Positions 25,030 through 38,696 of a DNA stretch of 64,000 nt are shown here, piece after piece. The first letter of the stretch is position 1. Every line of letters starts with the position of its first letter. Position numbers and translations under genes: made by a program. The notes under the pieces were generated by a model, which was not told where the DNA came from, made no database searches, and saw only the letters and a list, made by a program, of their open reading frames with translations. Origin of the DNA: Moringa oleifera (Eukaryota; Streptophyta; Magnoliopsida; Brassicales; Moringaceae). The DNA lies in the NCBI GenBank assembly GCA_021397835.1, contig JAJFZO010000168.1, positions 2,046,001-2,110,000 of the forward strand. The letters are read 5' to 3'.

Positions 25030-25930
25030 CCCAATGCAAACCAATGATGAAAGTAACAAAGTGCTTCATATTGCTAGCAAAAGCTCATGGTTCGATCCCA
25101 TTCAAGCATACCTCATAAGTGGAATGCTTCCTAATAAACCCAATGCAAATCATCAAATTGACACATGTGTTTCACAATGATTAAAAACAACATATACTAT
25201 CGATCCTTTGCAAGTTCATACCTTAAATGCCTCCCCAAAAGCAAGCAAGAATATGCACTCTAAGAGGTACAGAAGGGTACCTATAAAGGCCATATCTACG
25301 CTTAGGCTTTACTTAAAAAACTCTTAATCAAGGTTATTATTGGCTTAACCTTGCCAAGGATGCCAAAACAATCATTCGTGAGTGCAACAAATGCCAGTGA
25401 TTTACAAGCACCCCCACATGCCTATAATCGAGATAACATAAGTGATAAGTCCATGCCCATAGAACCATTACCTTTTGACTTTGAGGTAGTTAAAATTTAC
25501 AATCATTGTTGTAAACTACTTCATGAAATGGTTCGATGTTGAAGCACTCACCCAAATAATGGAGGAATGCATATAGGGCTTCGTGTGGAAGTCTATTATT
25601 TGCCAATATAGATTGCCACAAGTCCTCGCTGCAAAACATGGAATGCAATTTTGAGGCTTAAAGTTCACTAACAACTACACCGAGTTAAACATCAAATAAA
25701 GGTTCATATTAGTTGAACATCCATAAGTTAACGAATAGGTTAGTGTCCAACTTGCACCACTGTAAACTCTCTAAAGCACCAATTCGATTAAGCCAAGTGG
25801 TGATAGGCAGATGAATTACTAAAGATTTATGGTTATATCAAACAATGGCTTGAACTTCCATAGGAGAAACTTCACTTGCCTTCATTTATGTCGTCGAAGT
25901 TGTTGCTCTCATTGAGGTAGGTACAAATAA
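25030..25930 (+). pseudogene. Gypsy integrase, broken
   Basis: Frame-shifted translation gives the pre-integrase linker (SWFDPIQAYLISGMLP at about 25085), the zinc-binding domain ending in YYWLNLAKDAKTIIRECNKCQ-like sequence at about 25340-25410, and the catalytic core at about 25490-25790 (FMKWFDVEALTQIMEE, GFVWKSIICQYRLPQV, then KHGMQF where the family has DNGTQF). The loss of that catalytic Asp and several stops mean it is dead. It closes near SLAFIYVVEVVALIEVG, the usual end of the integrase core region. No LTR was found after it. Confidence 0.7.
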
Positions 25931-27290
25931 AAAGTAAACATCTAAGCAAGGCACAATGGGACTCGCAACTTCAAGCACAATAAGGCTCAATGGAGCCTTA
26001 TGGCTTGCCAAGGCTGGGGCAGCAAGGCTTGAAGATTGATTTGGACTCAAAGACCAAAGCTCAACAACAGGACAAGACTTTGGGGCTCATACCATAAAAA
26101 TAGACAAGCTTGGATCAAAATATTTCCACTAAATCTCATCCATCATTACCATTCACATGGTCATAAAGGTTTTTAAGGCATAATCATCCAATAGTTCCCG
26201 ATAGACCTAGGATTTTTTAAACACCTCTATATTAGCCTTGCCTTTTTATACTATCCTCTCTTTTATGAATATTTTCTCTAAATTAGCCACATTTTTTTAA
26301 ATTGTAGCATCTCTTCCTTTTTTGCCAATAATTTTTTGATTAACTCTACTTTAGTTTGCACTGGCATCAACTTTTGGTCCTGCTATATTAATAGCCCCTC
26401 ACATGTCCCCCAAGTCCGTCAAGGTCGAAAGGAAGTTCTCCACCACTATATAATATAGCTGCATAAACTACATAAACGTAAGTCTTAGCAAAAGCCATTG
26501 TAAAACAAAAATGAATATGGGAGATGTTTGACCTTACAAAAGTAAATAAAGACTCCACGAGGGTTTGATCACTATCCATCACTTTAAATGTCTTGAACCT
26601 TTCGCCAAATTGAAGAACCTTTCAGCAGCTCCTCGCCATATGGGATTGTAATGTTCTTTCACCAATATGAGGGGAGCCTTGTGTGACTAATGATGACTTA
26701 TGGCAGTCAAAAAAGGTAAAGGCCCTAAATGCCCTTGAAGGTATGGCTTAAGCTCCTTTGAGGCACTCAAGGTCGATGAGTTCAAATGGTTAGGCTTTGG
26801 TGCTAGCACAGACTCCACACATAAAGCCCTCTTCTGCAATTTTCTTATAATTCCTTCTAAGTTGGGTTGTTGCACGCTTATGTCTCTTGCAAAACATCAT
26901 AACACGATAAATTATGAGGTTGTAGTCATAAAATACCTTAAACACCTAGTCACCATCTAACTCTAAAGGCTCTAACAACAAGTTAAGGCCTCTACTACTC
27001 GAGACTTCGAGGAAATAAAAGGAGAAACATCCTCCATAAAGGGATTAACCCATATTGATGCAATCTTTTATTGGTTAACAATTTGTTAAGGATAATCCCT
27101 TCGATATCAGAGATCATATCCCAAATATGGGTAGCTAAGTCATCAAATTCTAAAGAATGAGTCTTAAAGCATATGTCTCACCTCCACTCACCAAAGCATG
27201 AGTCAACAGGCTCACAAAAAACAAAGCTAGAAACAACCAATGTTGCCTATGATTCTAGAAACAACAAGCCAAATTAGGTGTGGTTATAAG
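25931..27290. other. Repetitive intergenic DNA, unassigned
   Basis: Follows the integrase remnant. It holds short open frames without recognised similarity. It may include the 3' untranslated part of the gypsy element, but no second LTR is visible. Confidence 0.4.
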
Positions 27291-27339
27291 CGATTGTAGC
27301 AGTCACATAATATTCTACACTTTTATGGCAATGAATAGG

Positions 27340-27712
27340 GTTTTGTTACCCTTACATGGTGAGATGCTGGCTATTTGATTTGAGCTAGAGAAGGCACTTA
27401 GCTATGTGGATACATCGATCGAAGTCGAGAGTGATTCTCTTCAAGCTATCAAGGAAATTCATTAGGACAAAGAAATGTTGAATGCATGGGGGAGTGCTTG
27501 TCTAAACACCCTAGACCTGAGTTATAAATTTCCTACTTATTCCTTTAAATATATTAATAAAAGAGCAAACGAGCTCATTCGTTGAATTGTCCATATTTCA
27601 ACAAGGATAAGAGAAAAAAAAGATTTGGTGGCAGTGCCTACCAAATGGATTATGTAATCTAGATTCTCAATGAAATGAGCATTATACTCTCCATAAAATT
27701 TAAAAAAAAAAT
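27340..27712 (+). mobile_element. LINE 3' fragment (RNase H-like domain and A-rich tail)
   Basis: The translation GEMLAI-stop-FELEKALSYVDTS, IEVESDSLQAIKEIH and KYINKRANELIR matches the RNase H-like RVT_3 domain found at the 3' end of plant L1-type LINEs. An A-rich run at about 27698-27711 follows, as expected for a LINE tail. Stops are present. It is a truncated relic, similar in kind to the 3' end of the LINE at 63.4-63.8 kb. Confidence 0.6.
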
Positions 27713-30700
27713 GAACTTAATGAATTTTCTAATATGGCGACAAGTTATGCCTATAATAATGGCATTAAGAGTAAATTGGTGGTCTAAAGGAAGATCATGA
27801 ATTATAGTATTTCATATGGTTGCATTAAAATTAGAGTTTATTCATTATAATTATAATCCAAATGTCTTTTATAACTATTGCTGGGACTTCAGGATAAAAC
27901 TCATTCTTGCCAATCCTCATACAAGTAGGGAACCAAATCCTAGGGAAGCCTAAAAAGATAAACATGACAAAGTAGAGATGATGTGGTAACCACTTAATAA
28001 AAATGTCCAACCCAGATGAAGACCTCAGTTCCCCTAGTCAGATCAATAAGACAATTACACAATCACCTAACACTAAATGTATGAATAAGAAAATCTACAA
28101 AGAAAATGAAATACTTTCCTTAATTCTTCTAGAATTAATATTTGGTTGCTGAGATACTAGATTTCTATAATTTTAGATACTCATATTTTTTAAAATTCTT
28201 AAGAAATCTACATTCATAAATTAAATATATAAATAGGTCATTTACGAATAAGTTTGATGTTTAAATTAAATTTTTCAGTAGACAATGTTTTCATATCTGA
28301 CTCATCAATAAGTTGTTCAAAAATTATTTTATTTTATTTTTATTTTTAATAATATTTTTATAATTTAAAAATAATTTAGGTTTGAGTCTCTCAATTTAAT
28401 CAGATCAAATTTAATTTTTTGAAACCAATCAAAATCTGTTCAAATTTGATTTAGATTCAAAGCTGAATCAAAGTGTGATGACGCGTATTTTTAGGCTGTG
28501 ATAGTTCATCTTCTCCTTTTAATAAGAGAATCATGCCATCCATTGGTACTACTTGACTTCAACGGTATTTGTTGGATGTAATTTGCTAGGCAAGTTTAAA
28601 TCGATTCTGTGCATTCACGGAGATTAACTCATTAAGGGTCAACTAAAGCATCAATCGAATTACTCTTTGTACCTGTGTTTTTGCCTTTGATTCAGGATTT
28701 CACAGTCCTGGAAACCAGGGCATTGTCCGTCCAACTCAGAGATTTAGGCACAAAAGAGACCTTTCAATATCTTTTGTGGTGTGACAATTCATCTTCCTGG
28801 GTCACAGGAGTCCATTATAATCAATTACGTACCTTTTCTTTTTCCTCTTCACTGACTTGCTTCGGGTCCATCAATCTTCCAAGTCTACGCTGCCTGAGAA
28901 AAGTGACGGCAAAAGAAAGGAGTTTGTTGGAAAACAGACCCACCAAAGCTGAAGGGAACCAGTCAGTCTTTCAGTCATAAGTGCAAATTCAACCCAGTGA
29001 AGCTTCTCCATTAATCATGCTTCTGCCCTCAAAGTCTCAAATTAAAGCCTCTTAGTTATCGCATTCACATTGTTACACCGACGCTTTGTCTAATGGCAAT
29101 CTACATGGAAGAACGTCATAAAAGAAAAAAATTTCAATTTACAATAACTCAATGGTCTTTTTTAACTTCATCTTTTGGATCACAAATGCCAGATGAAATG
29201 CTAAAATTGTAAACCTTATTACATACATTAAATTATCAACAATGGTACCGGCCATAATACAAATAGAAGCACCACCAGTTTGGCACTTGTTTCCAGTACT
29301 CTTAATGGAACCTAATCCATTATTTGATTAGCCGTAAAAGACCTTCTAATTGTAGTGCTCCATGATGCACGTATCAGTGTGATCTTACTTGGCAATTCTT
29401 TGGTGTTTTGCTAATTGGAATGGAATCTATCCATTTTTGAAGAACCCAACAAAAAAAATGGGTTCACATTATGTGAACTAGTGGCCATAGTATAAAAGAG
29501 TATAGAATTATTGATGGAATTGAAAATATCACACACCGAAATTTTGGACTTTTATTTTCATGGATCTCTAAAATTAACCACTTGGAAACTCCCAAAGTGG
29601 TACACATTACACAGACACTGAGACCCATAGGCCATTGTTGGTCCATTAATTTCAAACGCGTTATGTTATGCGTTAGGGTAGGTGACATATTGGATTGATG
29701 AATATGACGATGTTTGTGGGCTTAGTTTTATTATATTGAAAGGATAAGGAACAATCTATATTGGTAGGATTTTATGTTATGGCGCTGTTTCAGTGGTGGA
29801 GGACTGAAGCTGCGGCTTCAGCGGCGTAATTCTCTGGGTCAGTGCCTGGACTGACTTATTATAAGCTGAAAAGTTGTAGCTTTGGGAGTCACAAGGGATG
29901 TTGATAATTGCTGTTATCATGTGTAATTAGCTACAAAACCATGAGAATTTAGAAAATGACCCAATTTTATGAGTGGCACAAAAGTAATTTTAGTCCAATA
30001 ATTTCAGAATTTTAACCTACTTGAACCTCTCGACCAATGAAATCTAGCTCTTATATGGAACATAGAGCTCAAAAACATTAGTTTTTCAGAGTTCTAACCT
30101 ATTTGGTATTCTTGATTTTAATCCTTCGTTACTGATAGTTATTTTCTTCAAATCTTAATAGCCTCTGTGGATCACAGCCTTACACAGTCAAAAGTTGCCT
30201 TTCAAGGCAAAATAATGGGTTAGAATTCTAAAAATATAGGAACAAAATCATCTCATGTCAATTTTCAAGTTTCCTTATAGCAAACCCAAATCGCATTCAT
30301 GATTCAGAAGTAATGGTCAAAAGAAGATACGAGAATTTAAACACAATACTTGGAAAAATGGTCGAATACGAATGTAGAATAACTAATTAAAGCAGAAGAG
30401 GAGAAATATTACATAAGGTTGACGTTTAAGCTGAATCACCAAGACCATTTATTTTATTATCGTCACATATACCATAATGAGACTATAGCTAAATAAAATA
30501 TTACTGTGGAATCTATTTCAGATCAATCTCTATCAGCATTCATATCATGTCTTAGAAAAGAACCCTCATGATATGGACAAAAAGCTTTTTGAAAACAAAG
30601 GCAGGCACGGTGTTGCCCATGAACTTAAGTCACTATCGCCATGCCTTAACTTCTTTGCATTCTTTTATTGCTTATACGTTATAATTAAGAGGATTCTCCG

Positions 30701-31414
30701 ACAGAGTTCTATGGTGCTGTGGAGGATTAATTAATTTTAGTCAAGAAATCATGGGGAAGATAGGTCCCATGGAACCCTCCTCTCTCTTTCTATATGGAAC
30801 CAACCCTAAGATGGGGTTAAAACCCTGCTCTACTAAATTGGTCTTTCAGCTTGACAATTCATATGTCCGTCCATTTAGGGTTTGCATGTTGCTTTACTCT
30901 AATTATATGGCATTATCATAGTAGGAGCTGATGAGTACTAAGAGGTCACGAGTTCTTAGTAGGCTGCTGAAGAAATCATGAGTCCTTGGAATTTAATATT
31001 ATCAAATTATGGTTCTAGGTCCTTTCCATTTCGTCTTTTCTTCTAATTTCTCCACATATCAGCGCCAACATGAGGAAATATGCGTCAAAACACACCATAA
31101 ACCTGGACTTTGTTTGTTTGGCCCGAAGGAAAAGCCGAGGGGTATGAAATTCAGCGCAACATTAGAGTTATGAAGTTTGTTGATTTGAATTCTGTTAAAT
31201 GGATAAACGAGTTTTATTTAATATATTTTAATAATTTATTTAATAAAATGTTTACCTGTTAAATATTTTTAAATAAATTAATACAATTTAAATTAAATGA
31301 AAATATTAATATAAGTCATAGAATCGTTTAGGACGGGTTAAAGAAAAATCTGAGTTTGCTCATGCTCATTTTCTTTAATCCAGTTGTCAATAACTCTTTA
31401 AACTCTGACCACTG
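27713..31414. other. Intergenic DNA upstream of BBE-like gene 2
   Basis: Lower repeat content than the left part of the window. A 101-codon frame at 28675-28980 has no recognisable domain and no supporting promoter or homology, so I do not call it. The rest shows no coding signal. Confidence 0.5.
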
Positions 31415-31449
31415 AATTTTCCATCCCATTTTCCTTGGGATGGAAAATT
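31415..31449. repeat. Hairpin with perfect 14-bp arms upstream of BBE-like gene 2
   Basis: Arms 31415-31428 (AATTTTCCATCCCA) and 31436-31449 are perfect reverse complements around a 7-nt loop. It lies about 680 bp before the BBE ATG. It could be a MITE trace or a regulatory structure. Confidence 0.65.
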
Positions 31450-31558
31450 GCCAAGGGCACCATTGATTCTACATTTAAAAAGAAATGAAAGAAAATAGCT
31501 TGAAGAGGTTAGCAGAGGAAGACCCAGTTCAATTTTGCAAACAAGAAATTACTGTAAG

Positions 31559-31591
31559 TTGACTTGGATCTAGTCCAAGTCAAATTTGACC
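31559..31591 (+). promoter_or_regulatory. W-box cluster in palindromic arrangement
   Basis: TTGACTTGGA (31559-31568) and TCCAAGTCAA (31574-31583) form a perfect 10-bp inverted repeat around TCTAG, placing W-box cores TTGACT in opposite orientation. A third core, TTGACC, follows at 31586-31591 and a fourth at 31983-31988. WRKY factors bind TTGAC(C/T). The cluster lies about 540-570 bp before the ATG of the BBE15-like gene, so stress or pathogen induction is plausible but inferred. Confidence 0.5.
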
Positions 31592-32060
31592 CAATTTGTC
31601 CATCAAATTTTGCAAAAAAATGGCCAAATTGAAAGGAGCAACCAGCAGCCTACACAACTACTCTCTCCATGTATTTTGGCGTAGTATATAACTAGTTTCT
31701 TTGAGTCCAACTTAACCACAACTCCGTATAACTGTGTAAATCTAGGTTTTCACTTATTTTTTTTTTTTTAGCTTGTCTGGAACTTAAACAGAGATTGAAC
31801 TTTGGTTCATTTTTTGGGTTTTTGGTTCTCTAAATCTGAAAAGCAGAAAACCCACTAAAAAGAAATTTTTAGTAAATGGAATAGAATGTGAGTAGTGGCC
31901 GATATCTTTGATTCATAACACTTTATTTAGTGTCAAAAGTTCATTTTCCAGAAACTGATGGTTGTAACTTATAAGGAAACTGTTGACCCCAAATTTCTGA
32001 TCACCCTTAACCTGACATCAGGATTAGCTCAGCTACACGTTAACACAATAGAAATCATGA

Positions 32061-33722
<1,662 letters not shown>

Positions 33723-34645
33723 TCTCACAGATGGTTTGTTTAAAGGCACTGATAAGGGTTATGACTGTTCTTACTTAGTATTAAAGTAGCAGTTTGGGTA
33801 AGCAAACAGGAATAAGAAACCTCAGTAAATTATAAACTACTGGTTCAAGGGATGTATGAAAGTGATGTATGAATTCTCGGTATAAATTATTCTCTATAAG
33901 CTTTTCTCACATACCCAATTCATTTTTTCTATATCTCAATCAAAATTTGCCACCTTAAGAGTGAGAAATCACTATTTTTTTTCCACTGGGTTTGCCTCAT
34001 TTTATTTGTGGATTTATTCCCGGTAGCAGCTTATGCATCAAAAAAGTCAAACTAAATTTGACAAAAAGGGTGAACGGGCACATGCCTCCTTATGCATCTA
34101 TCAGTGTCATAGATGCCCCTTTTGAATTGTAGATGGGGAAATTTGATTTGGTTAGGAAGGATATTGGTGGTACAATTAACGAAGAAAAAGCAGTCACTTC
34201 ACAATTATTTCAAGATGGGGTTGGCAACTGTGAAGAGTGAGTTGAGTCCACAATTAATTAAATGAACTTTTTGTAAATGTTTGAGATAGAACCAGGGAAG
34301 TTATTATAGATTATGTATGACATGCTTGGACTTGAAAATTGAATGAGCTTAACTGACATACGACTTGGCGCAATCCGCATAATCTTTGTTTCGATTTGCA
34401 GATAAAAATAGCGGAAAAACGTGCAATTTGCAGAAAAAATGAAAAATTGCTTATTTTGGTTGAGAGAAGAATAAGTGAAGTTAATAATAAATAAACAACA
34501 GCACGTGTTTTTTTATATACAACCGTGTATGAAACTGTGATTTTTGCTTGACTGCAAATGATGTTCGAAATTAAAAAGAAAAACTGAAGTGACAATATTT
34601 AAAAAAGAGATAAATGGTTATTAATTTGACAAACTCCAAACAAAA
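33723..34645. other. 3' flank of BBE-like gene 2 and spacer to the tRNA gene
   Basis: No coding signal. AATAAG-like elements near 33810 may direct polyadenylation, but no perfect AATAAA is seen. Confidence 0.45.
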
Positions 34646-34740
34646 CCGACCTTAGCTCAGTTGGTAGAGCGGAGGACTGTAGTAGGGAAGTCCCATGGCA
34701 GATGATCCTTAGGTCGCTGGTTCGAATCCGGCAGGTCGGA
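34646..34740 (+). tRNA. tRNA-Tyr (GTA) with 22-nt intron, copy 1
   Basis: Acceptor arms CCGACC and GGTCGG pair, with discriminator A at 34740. The A box (TTAGCTCAGTTGG) and B box (GGTTCGAATCC) are intact. Anticodon GTA is at 34679-34681. The intron at 34683-34704 interrupts one base after the anticodon, the standard place for nuclear plant tRNA-Tyr genes. Removing it restores the 5-bp anticodon stem (GAGGA with TCCTT). CAA-type sequence upstream and a TTTT run shortly downstream suit pol III transcription. Confidence 0.95.
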
Positions 34741-34820
34741 TGATTTTATGTTTCTTCTTTTACGAAACAGCAACTTAGTGTGAAGAAGATGCAACAAAAT
34801 GAATTGAAATTTCAAATTAG

Positions 34821-34885
34821 TCCCTTCATGGTTTAGTGGTACAGCAGTCAATTGTTAAGTAAACCATTGTGGGTTCAAATCTTAT
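34821..34885 (+). pseudogene. tRNA-like relic
   Basis: CATGGTTTAGTGGTA resembles an A box of the Gln/Glu/Asp tRNA type, and GGGTTCAAATC about 36 bp further on resembles a B box. The acceptor stem does not pair and the anticodon arm is unclear. It could be a decayed tRNA or a SINE head. It lies 81 bp after the first tRNA-Tyr gene. Confidence 0.35.
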
Positions 34886-35292
34886 TTGAAAAAAAAAAAT
34901 CAATTTTTAATGATGTCAATTTTTGTGTAATCATGAATTTTAAGTATGTTTTTATCATTTATGTGAGGTGAGAAAGATCACAATTTGTGTTATATTTAGA
35001 AATAAAACGAAACAAATAAAATATCACATTCGCAATATGAATTAATTTCTCTTATTCACTTACCCAAAGTATTGACTTAACCATTAAAAACTTGTCGTTC
35101 ATCTCTGTTATAATTAATTGAGGCAAAAGGAAGAAAGCCTATCCGATCTTTGTTCTGTTGGCTTTGTAGTTTATTCGCTCGTCGGCTTGCAGGCCACTCC
35201 GGGCCCATGATAAGCACTATTTGATGAGTATGCATCTCCATGCTGCCATTGCGGCTTGTGTTCACAAGAAATCGAAGTGCAGCTCTAATAAG

Positions 35293-35357
35293 CCGACTTT
35301 AGCTCAGTTGGTGAAGTGTATCCCATGATAATAATCCTTAGGTCAATGGTTCGAATT
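35293..35357 (+). pseudogene. tRNA-Tyr pseudogene
   Basis: CCGACTTTAGCTCAGTTGGT matches the 5' half of tRNA-Tyr. The anticodon arm is then shortened: the GGAGGACTGTAG stretch is missing and a TATCCCATGATA intron-like remnant joins ATCCTTAGGTC. The T arm is eroded (AATGGTTCGAATT) and the 3' acceptor strand is missing. It is clearly derived from a copy like those at 34646 and 37747 and cannot fold into a functional tRNA. Confidence 0.8.
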
Positions 35358-37746
35358 AAATGACACTGTAAATATTTAATCGAATCAAAATCAATCGTAA
35401 TGAAAATCACTTTAAATTAATTTAATTATAATTCATATAAATTTTAAATTATCATAAAATGATTATTTAAAATCGATTGTTTTAGTTGAATTTTAAGTTA
35501 AATTAATTAAAATTATATAAAATAATTTAATTTAAAAAAGTTATAAAAAATAAATTCAAAATTTATAAAATAATTTAAAAAATATATATTAATAAAAATA
35601 TGATTATTATATTTTATTTTTAAAAATTATTAAAAAATTTTAATTTAAATATAAAATACTCTTATTAAAGAAAAAAATCTTTTTGAACGGAACTTGAATC
35701 TAAATTGAATTTGAATCGAACTTGAATTAAACCTGACTTGAACTATTTATGAATTAAAATTCGAACTGCTTTTGAATCAAAATTTAACCATTAATTTATT
35801 TTAAATATAAACCTTGAATTGACGGTTAAAAACTAAAACCGAATCTAAGTTTAATGGTAGCGACCCTTGTTGTGTCATCAATCTTTAATAACTCTCTTGT
35901 TTTGGGCTGGAGTTTTATTACTGATTGAATTGAGCTTTTGGTTGATTATTTGATTTGGGCTTGGAAATGGATCTTTCTTGTTCTTTGGGCTGCATCTTTG
36001 CCTTCGCCTTCAAAGCAACCAGGTGAGTCAATCCTCGTACCATTTTTGTTATATTGTTTCCAAGATCCGTAATGGGTTTGGTCGGGTCAAGTTATAAATT
36101 TATGATCCAAATTCGTTCTTAAAGTTCAATAAATTTTTTTAAATTAACAAGTTAGTTTTGAAATTATCCATTATGTGATTCATGATTTTTCTAGGGACTT
36201 AATCCCTTGAATTTGTGAGCTACTCTATTGGGTCTTAAGTAGATTAATTTAATGAGTTTTATACGGGTTGGTTTAAAAACTTTATCTAAATTAATTTAAT
36301 AGATAATTTTATTCATTATTTTTAAAAATATATATAAATAAATAAATTTTAACATATAAAATAAATAATAATAAACATGATATAAAAATTTGTGAAACTA
36401 AAAGCTTTAACATGTGATATACTTCACTTTTATAAGACGAATTAACTTATAAAAAATGTATAAATTTTTAAATATATATAATTAATAAAGATAAGTTTTT
36501 AAAAATTTTATTTTTATTCATGTGATACAAATGTTTTGTTGATTTAATATATATATTATTTATATTATTAATTTTTAAATAAAAATCTCATAAATCTTAA
36601 TATTTATCTCATATTACTAATTAAATTTTTATATAAAAAATAACAAATTAAATCTTAATTTATCTATTTAGTTTAAATTAAATCTTATTAAAAATTTAAA
36701 AACTAAAAGTATCAAATTGAAGACTTTATATAATGAATTTGGACTTAAAAATTTTGGGGGATGTAAAGACATATTCATATTACTATTATAAAAATTTTCA
36801 TAATTTTTTGAGCACTAAAAAGAATATATTTTTTAAAATTTATAATGTCAATTTTTTTAAAAAATAGCATAATTTCTCAAAAAATTATAAAATTTTTTGT
36901 AACGTAGCTTAAATATTTTTTTATATCAGTGAAAAATTTCAAAACAAAATTCGTTGTATAGGATCTTTAACACAAATACTTTTAATTTTTAAATTTTATA
37001 ATAAAATTTAATTTAGATTAAATTAATATATCAAGATTCAATTTGTCACTTTTAAAATGTAAAAATTTATTTAGTAAAACATAAATTAAATATATTATGA
37101 GACATTTACCCATAATTCTTTTGATTGATAAATTTTATATATTTGTAAAATTTATTATATAAATTTAATTTAAATTTTAAAAAATTAAATAAATTTGATA
37201 TATTCATTTATTTAATTAATTCTAATTAATTTAATTTGATTTAAAATATAAAATTTATATTTATTTAGTTAATAAAAAAATAACCTTAACTCGATCTAAT
37301 TATACATTACAGAGATTAATTGACAAGTTATGAGTAGGTGATGATAGTGACATTGCTTGATTTGTTTGAAGGACAATAACTACAACTAAAAGATAATCCA
37401 TCTTTTGTGTGTGAATCAATAATATATAATATATGAATGATCATTTCTTAATTTCTAATTTTCTTTGAGGAGATCGTTTCTAGAAAAAAAAAAAGAAAAA
37501 CATAATTAAGGAGATTAAGATATATTATTCTATGTTGATTGTTAAATTTATAAAATACATAATTAAACTATATGTTATTTTATTTTTATATGAATATTAA
37601 AAATTATAAAAATATTTTTATTTTTTAAATAAAATAAATTAAATCAATTAAGAATCTAGATAGGGTACCAATAGCCAGAGGAATATGCTGTGAGGAATTT
37701 CTATTTCAAAGAACTTGTTCTGTTAAATCATCAGCTGACATGTGAA
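35358..37746. other. AT-rich spacer between tRNA-Tyr copies
   Basis: Mostly AT-rich with no coding similarity. A less AT-rich patch at about 35870-36030 shows no recognised feature. Confidence 0.5.
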
Positions 37747-37839
37747 CCGACCTTAGCTCAGTTGGTAGAGCGGAGGACTGTAGTAGGAAGCCCTTAACAG
37801 ATAATCCTTAGGTCGCTGGTTCGAATCCGGCAGGTCGGA
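37747..37839 (+). tRNA. tRNA-Tyr (GTA) with 20-nt intron, copy 2
   Basis: The exons are identical to the copy at 34646. Anticodon GTA is at 37780-37782 and the intron at 37784-37803 differs from that of copy 1 in length and sequence. The acceptor stem closes with GGTCGG and discriminator A at 37839. A T-rich stretch starts two bases later, suitable as a pol III terminator. Confidence 0.95.
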
Positions 37840-38324
37840 CTTTTATTTTTTATTTTATTTTTATTTGATATTCTCAAGAAACAGTATTTCCAATGGAAAA
37901 GGTTACCCGTATAAACCATTGACAAACCTACCATTGGCATACTCTGCTGTTTTTTTCGCTCAACAGTAGGGACAGAAATACTAGAGTTTTGAACTGGCTT
38001 GGCATCCGAGTGTCAACTATATAGTAGCCTTTCTCTTCAAATGTGTCATTGAACTTTCTGCCCAAATGCATTGAACCATTCTCAAAAGGCCCCAACCTTC
38101 TTAGTCCAAATTATTATCCATCTTTAACAGTGTGCTATTCATTACAGAACCATGACATCTTATTTCCTTCAATTTTCACATAAATACGAGGTAGATGGAT
38201 ACAGACAACACATTTGGGTACTTACCCTTCTTCTTCGCATGGAAGTGGAGTTGTTACCAAACTCTGTTGTTTGTCTCTATCTTCCTCGATGGTGACAGTT
38301 GGTTTGCATATCTTGACAGGTTGC

Positions 38325-38338
38325 TTGCATGCATGCAA
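38325..38338. promoter_or_regulatory. 14-bp palindrome with overlapping RY motifs
   Basis: TTGCATGCATGCAA is a perfect palindrome holding overlapping CATGCA (RY) elements, which B3-domain factors of the ABI3/FUS3/LEC2 group recognise. It lies about 700 bp before the start of BBE-like gene 3, with TTGACA at 38313-38318 nearby. A role is inferred from motif alone. Confidence 0.35.
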
Positions 38339-38696
38339 ATCAGCGTCACCTGTCATATATATTAGACTGTGGAGTCCTTTGTCTCGGCAAGTTATGGTGG
38401 AAGAGTGGCACAAGCAGTTAAAATGAAGACAGACACCATGCAATACGAAGCAGACATACTCAAGAAGTGAGGGATGGATGATATGTTAAGTCTCTGCTCA
38501 CTGAATCTTCAAGTTTCTTTGTTAGCCTGTAGGCATCCCTACTTCACAAATAAGAGTTTTTTTTTACATTCCTTTCTGTGCCAACTGATAGAGGTTTTGG
38601 TTGTTATCAAGGTTTTGATCACCTTGGTCTAGTTCTCCTATGGAAATGTCAGTTGAGTCATGCTCATTTATGCCCAAACGTGAGAAGAATTACTTA

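Noticed and set aside
28675..28980. 101-codon open frame upstream of BBE-like gene 2
   Set aside because: No domain, no homology I recognise, no supporting signals. Length is possible by chance in this less AT-rich DNA.
35293..35357. A third functional tRNA-Tyr gene
   Set aside because: It lacks the anticodon arm sequence and the 3' acceptor strand, so it is a pseudogene.
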